Source of the DNA: DAOTVX01 sp034436015
Lineage (GTDB): Bacteria; Chloroflexota; Anaerolineae; Anaerolineales; Villigracilaceae
NCBI GenBank assembly: GCA_034436015.1
Contig: DAOTWG010000010.1
Location: forward strand, 1 to 64,000
Reading direction: 5' to 3'
Length of the DNA: 64,000 nucleotides
The position numbers were made by a program, and so were the translations under genes. Numbering within the stretch: position 1 is the stretch's first letter; the number at the start of each line of letters is the position of its first letter. Under the pieces are notes generated by a model, which searched no databases, was not told where the DNA came from, and saw only the letters and a program-made list of their open reading frames with translations. Below are positions 59,490 through 64,000 of this stretch, in pieces.

Positions 59490-61078
59490 ATCGTTTCGAA
59501 TTCCTGCTAAGAGATCGTCTTGGACGAAACCGCCTGCTGAGTCGGGGGTATATCCGCTGGCGAGGCGGCCAACGCACCCGTTCCTCCTACCGCTGTCCTC
59601 TGCTGGAAGAAGTTTTGTCTGAAAGCGTTGCTGCCGCCGAAGAAGCAGCCGCGCGCGCGCCAAAAGGCAAGGACATCTTTCTCTTCAGCGTTTGGCATCA
59701 TTGGGTGGAATATAGCACATTGCTCGGCTTGGTTCTTGCCGGGCAGGGTCACCGGGTAACGCTTGGCTTTTTACCTTACGAAAAGTGGGGACGACCGTTG
59801 GACTGGCTGACGTTGCGCCAGAACGACGCCTATACCAAAAACTTGCTCAAACCGGTTGCGCCCTTGCTTTCACCGGTCTCGGCCCTTGACCTCGCTATGC
59901 CCCAACTCCCCGAGGCGTTGCAGGATGCCGTGGAGCAAGTTGCCTTGTACGATACGCAATACCTTTTGCAGGTTGAGGAAGTAGACCGGCGGCATCCCCT
60001 CTATCGTATGCGGAAACAGCGCGATACCTTCGCCGCGCGCGCTGCGCTTTCCTGGTTTGAACGGTACCGGCCGGATGGAATCATCCTGCCTAATGGTTTG
60101 ATTTTTGAGTTTGGAGCGGTATATCAGGTAGCGCGTTTTCTGCATATTCCTGTTGTGACCTACGAGTTCGGGGAACGCTGGGAGCATATCTGGCTTTCGC
60201 AGGACGCACCGATCATCCAACACGATCTCGATGCCCTGTGGCGCGCGCGTAAAGATCGCCCTCTTACAACGCAACAACGCCATTGGCTGGAGACCTTCCT
60301 CCGCGCGCGACAGACGACGCCGCAACAGGACGGTTTCCTTCGTACCTGGCAGGAAACCGAACGCCAGGGAAGTCAACAAGCGCGCGCTGCGCTTGGCCTG
60401 GATGGACGACCGGTCGTCCTCTATACAACCAACGTCCTCGGGGATAGCTTGACCTTAGGCCGGCAACTGCTTGGTCCTACCATGAGCGATTGGATTCGAC
60501 GCTTAATGCGGTACTTCGCCACGCGTTCAGATGTGCAACTCATCATCCGCATCCATCCCGGAGAAAAGCTGACCAATGGGCCCTCGGTGGCGAACGTGAT
60601 TCATCAAACATTGCCCAGATTGCCTGCTCACATTCACATTATCGGGCCAAAGGAAAAGGTCAACACCTACGACTTGATGGACATCGCGGATGTCGGCCTG
60701 GTATATACGACAACGAGCGGGTTGGAAATGGCGCTACGAGGTATCCCGGTTCTGGTCGCCGGAAAAACGCATTACCGCGGGCGGGGTTTCACCATCGACG
60801 CCGATTCCTATGAGGCTTTCTTCGATAACCTGGATAAAGTACTGGCGAATCCTGGCGCTCATCGTTTGAGCCGCGATCGGATTGAACTGGCTCAGAATTA
60901 CGCTTATCGCTTCTTCGGCGAATTTCCGCGCCCCTTTCCCTGGCACATCTTGCACAAGGACGAGGATATGCGTCGGCGACCGGTGCGCCAGGTATTGAGC
61001 GAGGAAGGGATGAGCAAATACGGCGCAACCTTTCGCTATCTTGCTGGCGAACCGCTGGATTGGACAAAGATAGACTAA
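59486..61078 (+). CDS. Capsule-polysaccharide-type GT-B glycosyltransferase
   Basis: 530 residues from ATG 59486, overlapping the ATPase stop as ATGA. It has two Rossmann-like halves. Key parts are D-I-F-L-F-S-V-W-H-H-W-V, Y-R-P-D-G-I-I-L-P-N-G-L, V-V-T-Y-E-F-G-E-R, Q-L-I-I-R-I-H-P-G-E-K and VNTYDLMDIADVGLVYTTTS followed by G-L-E-M-A-L-R-G-I-P-V-L-V-A-G. The I-R-x-H-P-G and the T-x-S-G-L-E-x-A-L-x-G-x-P motifs are those of KpsC/KpsS-like capsule transferases. The donor is unknown, though CMP-Kdo or another nonulosonate would fit the NeuB gene downstream. Confidence 0.78.
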
Positions 61079-61084
61079 ACGACG

Positions 61085-62071
61085 ATGATTCGACATTTGT
61101 TGCTTTGTGGGTTGGGTTCTATCGGACGCAGGCATCTGCGTCACTTCCGCGCGCTGGGCGTGGAGCGAATCGACGCCTACCGCACCGGCAAGGCTACGTT
61201 GCCCGATGAAGGTCAACCGGCGCCAGACTACGTCTTCCTCTCTCTGGAAGACGCGCTTGCCCAACGTCCTGAAGCCGTGATCGTGACCAACCCAACTGCC
61301 TTGCACCTCGAGACGGCTCTCGCCGCCGTGCGCGCCGGCGCGCATGTTTTGGTCGAGAAACCCCTTTCACACACAACACAAGGGCTGGACGTGTTGGAGC
61401 AGGAGGCGGAAATGCAGGAGCGGCGCGTCTTCGTAGCCTACAACTTGCGCTTCCATCCTGCGTTGCAAGCCATACGCTCCCTTGTTCACTCCGGGGAATC
61501 GATCGGAACTCCCATTCTGGCGCGCGCGCACTTCGGCGCTTTCCTGCCCGACTGGCACCCCTGGGAAAATTATCGCCTTTCCTATGCTGCCCGACGCGAC
61601 CTAGGCGGCGGCGCGCTCTTGACCAGTTCGCATGAGCTCGATTACCTGCTCTGGATGCTTGGACCGGCTGAGCGCGTTGCCGGTTTCGTTGCCGGCCGGC
61701 GACCGCTGGGAACAGACGTGGACGAGACCTCGGCGGTTCTTGTCCGCCACGCGAGCGGCGCGCTCTCGGCCATCACGCTCAGCCTGGCGCAAAAGCCCTC
61801 CAGCCGCGAGGTAGAAATTGTCTGCGAGCGCGGCGTCATTTCCTTTGACCTGTTGCAGGGGTCTTGGTCTGTGCGCCACGCGGACGGACAGGCGGAAGAG
61901 TACCATCTCCCCGAAGGATTCACGATAGACGATACCTACCGCGCGCAGGCGCAGGCTTTCTTGTGTGCTCTAGAAGGCGGCGTGGAAGACCTTGCCACGT
62001 TGTCGGAGGCTCGAGAATCCGTACGAATTACGGAGCAAATCCTGGAGGCAGAATATGGATCCCTTGTTTGA
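61085..62071 (+). CDS. Gfo/Idh/MocA family oxidoreductase
   Basis: 328 residues. It binds NAD(P) by L-C-G-L-G-S-I-G-R-R-H-L and has V-L-V-E-K-P-L-S, the family's conserved catalytic lysine motif, and G-G-A-L-L-T-S-S-H-E-L-D-Y-L as the C-terminal active-site region. Members oxidise or reduce sugars, often nucleotide-linked ones, and such genes occur in legionaminate and glycan clusters. Here it lies between the capsule transferase and a PtmA-like SDR. The sugar is not known. Its stop lies inside the next gene. Confidence 0.85.
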   Translation: MIRHLLLCGLGSIGRRHLRHFRALGVERIDAYRTGKATLPDEGQPAPDYVFLSLEDALAQRPEAVIVTNPTALHLETALAAVRAGAHVLVEKPLSHTTQGLDVLEQEAEMQERRVFVAYNLRFHPALQAIRSLVHSGESIGTPILARAHFGAFLPDWHPWENYRLSYAARRDLGGGALLTSSHELDYLLWMLGPAERVAGFVAGRRPLGTDVDETSAVLVRHASGALSAITLSLAQKPSSREVEIVCERGVISFDLLQGSWSVRHADGQAEEYHLPEGFTIDDTYRAQAQAFLCALEGGVEDLATLSEARESVRITEQILEAEYGSLV

Positions 62072-62846
62072 CATTCAAGGTCGCGTGGTCGTGCTGACGG
62101 GCGCGTGCGGCTTGATTGGGCGGAAAATCGCCGCCGAATTCCTAGCGCGCGGCGCCAACCTGATGCTGGCAGACCTGGAATCGGCCAAGCCGGCCGAGTT
62201 CGCCGCCTCGTTGCTCGGCCATCCGGCCGGCGGAAGCGCCAGTGGTATGGCCTGCGACGTGGCCAGCGCGCAACAGGTCGCCGCGCTGGTTGAACGCACA
62301 CTGGAAACTTATGGGCGCGTGGATGTCTTGATCAACGCCCACCAATACAAGCCTAAAGGGTTCCTCTCCGCCCAGGCCGAAGATTTCCCGGAAGAACTTT
62401 GGGATGCCGTCATCAACGCCAACCTGAAAGGCGCCTTCCTCACCTGCCGCGACTTTGGGCGAATCATGCTGCAACAGGGCAAAGGGTCCATCATCAACTT
62501 TGCTTCCACCTATGGCGTAGTCTCCTCGAACCCGGCACTCTACGAGGACAACAGCATGGGCAACCCGATTGCTTATTCCGCCAGCAAGGGCGGGGTCATC
62601 ATGCTGACCAAATATCTCGGCGTCTATTGGGCAAAACGAGGCGTTCGAGTCAATTGCCTCACTCCCCACGGCGTGTGGAACAAGCACGAGCCGGCCTTTG
62701 TGGAGCGCTTCAGCAAGATGTCGCCCATGGGGCGCTTGATGCAGGTAGAGGAGGTTGTCGGTGCGACGTTGTTTCTGGCGTCCGACGCCTCCAGTTACGT
62801 TACGGGCAGCAATTTGCTCGTCGAGGGGGGGTGGACGGCCTGGTAA
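62055..62846 (+). CDS. Short-chain dehydrogenase/reductase (PtmA-like)
   Basis: 263 residues from ATG 62055, with GGAGG upstream; it overlaps the Gfo/Idh gene by 17 bases. Classical SDR signs: V-V-V-L-T-G-A-C-G-L-I-G-R-K, N-A-H-Q-Y (variant of N-x-x-G), S-T-Y-G-V and the catalytic Y-S-A-S-K. The segments N-S-M-G-N-P-I-A-Y-S and Y-V-T-G-S-N-L-L-V-E-G-G-W match PtmA, an oxidoreductase of the Campylobacter legionaminate pathway that works on GDP-linked sugars. The match is by pattern only, but the NeuB gene downstream supports it. Confidence 0.8.
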   Translation: MDPLFDIQGRVVVLTGACGLIGRKIAAEFLARGANLMLADLESAKPAEFAASLLGHPAGGSASGMACDVASAQQVAALVERTLETYGRVDVLINAHQYKPKGFLSAQAEDFPEELWDAVINANLKGAFLTCRDFGRIMLQQGKGSIINFASTYGVVSSNPALYEDNSMGNPIAYSASKGGVIMLTKYLGVYWAKRGVRVNCLTPHGVWNKHEPAFVERFSKMSPMGRLMQVEEVVGATLFLASDASSYVTGSNLLVEGGWTAW

Positions 62847-62863
62847 GCTTTGTGGAGTGAGCC

Positions 62864-63532
62864 ATGAAAGTGAGTATTGTCATCACCTGTTACAATCGTG
62901 AGAAGTTCATTGGGCGGGCCATTCGCAGCGCGTTGGCGCAACGTTTTCCGCGTAACGAGTTCGAGGTCATCGTAGTAGATGATGGCTCGACCGACAACTC
63001 GCCACGCATTATCCGCGACTTCGGCAATGACATCGTCTCAATCTTTTTCCGCAAGAATCGCGGCCTGCCGGCCGCGCGCAACATGGGCATTCGCCGGGCG
63101 CGGGGTCGTTTTGTTGTCCATCTCGATTCCGATGATTATATGCACGAAGAACTCATCCACATTGAGTACTTGCATTTGGCGATGAATCTGGATTGGGGCG
63201 CGGTAGCCTGCGATTATTACGAGGTGGATGCCAACGAGCAACACATTTGCCGCCGTGATGCGGAAAAAGACCCCATCGCCTGTGGCATTATGTTCCGCAA
63301 GGAGAACCTCGTCGAAATCGGGCTATATAACGAAAGTATGCTCCTGTGTGAGGACGAGGAGCTGCGTCGCCGTTACGAGGCGCGGTATAAAATCGGCTAT
63401 GTCCATCTCCCACTCTATCGTTACACGCGTCACGATGGCAATCTCACCAACGATAAAGAAGCGTTGGCTCGCTACCGCCAGCGGCTATGCGCTCTAGAAA
63501 CCCGTAACGTCGAACAGGAGCCTGGCTCATGA
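62864..63532 (+). CDS. Family 2 glycosyltransferase
   Basis: 222 residues, GT-A fold. It opens with V-S-I-V-I-T-C-Y-N-R-E-K, then V-I-V-V-D-D-G-S-T-D-N-S, G-L-P-A-A-R-N-M-G-I and the metal-binding V-H-L-D-S-D-D-Y. The later D-E-E-L-R-R-R supplies the usual E-D region. It is shorter than most relatives of about 300 residues, so it may be soluble or need a partner. The acceptor and donor are unknown. Its stop overlaps the start of the NeuB-type gene (ATGA). Confidence 0.85.
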   Translation: MKVSIVITCYNREKFIGRAIRSALAQRFPRNEFEVIVVDDGSTDNSPRIIRDFGNDIVSIFFRKNRGLPAARNMGIRRARGRFVVHLDSDDYMHEELIHIEYLHLAMNLDWGAVACDYYEVDANEQHICRRDAEKDPIACGIMFRKENLVEIGLYNESMLLCEDEELRRRYEARYKIGYVHLPLYRYTRHDGNLTNDKEALARYRQRLCALETRNVEQEPGS

Positions 63533-64000
63533 ACCAGAGCGAAATCGTTTTTGGCGCGTTTACCCTGCGCGCCGATCGTCCGTTCCTCATCGCCGAGGCT
63601 GGAGTCAATTACGAAAATGACATACCGACCGCGCTCCGCATGGTAGAGGAGGCCGCAAAGGCCGGCGCGGATGCCATCAAGTTTCAGAGCTACAAAGCCG
63701 AGACGTTAGCCTCTCGCTTCAGCCCTGCTTATTGGGACACGGCGAAAGAACCTACCCGTAGCCAATACGAATTATTCAAGAAGTACGATCACTTTGATAT
63801 GCAGGAGTACCGGCGTCTCGCCGAACATGCTCGCGCCTGCGGCATTTATTTTCTCTCCACCCCGTTTGACGCGCGTTTCGTGGACGCTCTGGCGCCGCTT
63901 ATGCCGGCGGTCAAGGTCGCCTCTGCCGATTTGACCAACCATCCCTTGCTTCGGCGCATCGCGCGTCACAGAAAGCCGGTCATCCTTTCCACCGGAGCGG
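63529..64000 (+). CDS. NeuB-family nonulosonate synthase (N-acetylneuraminate/legionaminate type), 5' part only
   Basis: About 157 codons are visible before the right edge. The TIM-barrel start is clear: R-P-F-L-I-A-E-A-G-V-N-Y, EEAAKAGADAIKFQSYKAET, Y-F-L-S-T-P-F-D and V-K-V-A-S-A-D-L-T-N-H-P. NeuB enzymes condense phosphoenolpyruvate with N-acetylmannosamine or a related amino-sugar to give sialic acid, legionaminic or pseudaminic acid. The C-terminal antifreeze-like domain lies beyond the window. Which nonulosonate is made cannot be told. It is the last gene seen in the polysaccharide locus. Confidence 0.88.
   Translation, partial: MNQSEIVFGAFTLRADRPFLIAEAGVNYENDIPTALRMVEEAAKAGADAIKFQSYKAETLASRFSPAYWDTAKEPTRSQYELFKKYDHFDMQEYRRLAEHARACGIYFLSTPFDARFVDALAPLMPAVKVASADLTNHPLLRRIARHRKPVILSTGA

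Overview
The window looks like a chromosomal stretch of a Chloroflexota bacterium, most likely Anaerolineae-like. This is inferred from gene content, not from a marker-gene match. The hints are secreted proteins with Thr/Pro-rich linkers, LysM and M23 lipoproteins next to lspA, a class A penicillin-binding protein followed by a LysM protein, RtcB with archease, DUF970 (PstA-like) proteins, and sigma70-type promoters of which two or three appear to start translation without a leader. No rRNA, tRNA, CRISPR array, insertion sequence or replication origin was recognised.

Layout. 1-263: 5' part of a secreted chitin-binding protein (minus). 665-10494 (plus): three tandem paralogous cell-wall hydrolase lipoproteins, then acpS, alr, lspA, an rluD-type pseudouridine synthase, tyrS and pheA. 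10541-12154 (minus): alpha-galactosidase-like enzyme. 12526-13467 (plus): folD. 18479-13392 (minus operon): LOG-type protein, def, recF, SpoU-type RNA methyltransferase, a DUF711 protein and a SAM methyltransferase. 18562-20280 (minus): two adjacent decayed genes, a membrane glycosyltransferase and a lipoprotein, each with two frameshifts. 25275-20289 (minus operon): an (alpha/alpha)6 glycosidase-like protein, two DUF970 proteins, archease and rtcB. 25488-29954 (plus): MaoC-like protein, PBP1A and a membrane-anchored LysM protein.

38866-29951 (minus): remnant of a type ISP restriction-methylation enzyme, a YciI-like protein, a PEBP-like protein that lacks the C-terminal part of its fold, a GT87-like membrane protein, a Nudix hydrolase, coaBC, a phosphoesterase, a ketopantoate-reductase-like protein, then ccmE (the cysteine type) and ccmF. 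40923-39070: argS; 41375-41091: rpsT; 44367-41459: the classical pyrH-frr-uppS-cdsA operon; 48332-44447: zinc-ribbon protein, HAD phosphatase, rsmI and a fused two-domain oxidoreductase. 53176-48548: a MarR regulator followed by the two halves of a heterodimeric ABC exporter.

53509-64000 (plus, runs off the end): a surface polysaccharide locus. It has GDP-mannose 4,6-dehydratase, a winged-helix regulator, a sugar epimerase, GDP-L-fucose synthase, a Wzm/Wzt-type ABC exporter, a capsule-type GT-B protein, a Gfo/Idh oxidoreductase, a PtmA-like SDR, a GT2 glycosyltransferase and the start of a NeuB-family sialic-acid-type synthase. The product is probably an ABC-exported glycan carrying deoxyhexose and nonulosonate sugars. 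The most original signal is a near-perfect 15-bp palindrome placed at the -10/+1 region of both the dehydratase gene and the regulator gene. It is a strong candidate for the autoregulatory operator of this locus.
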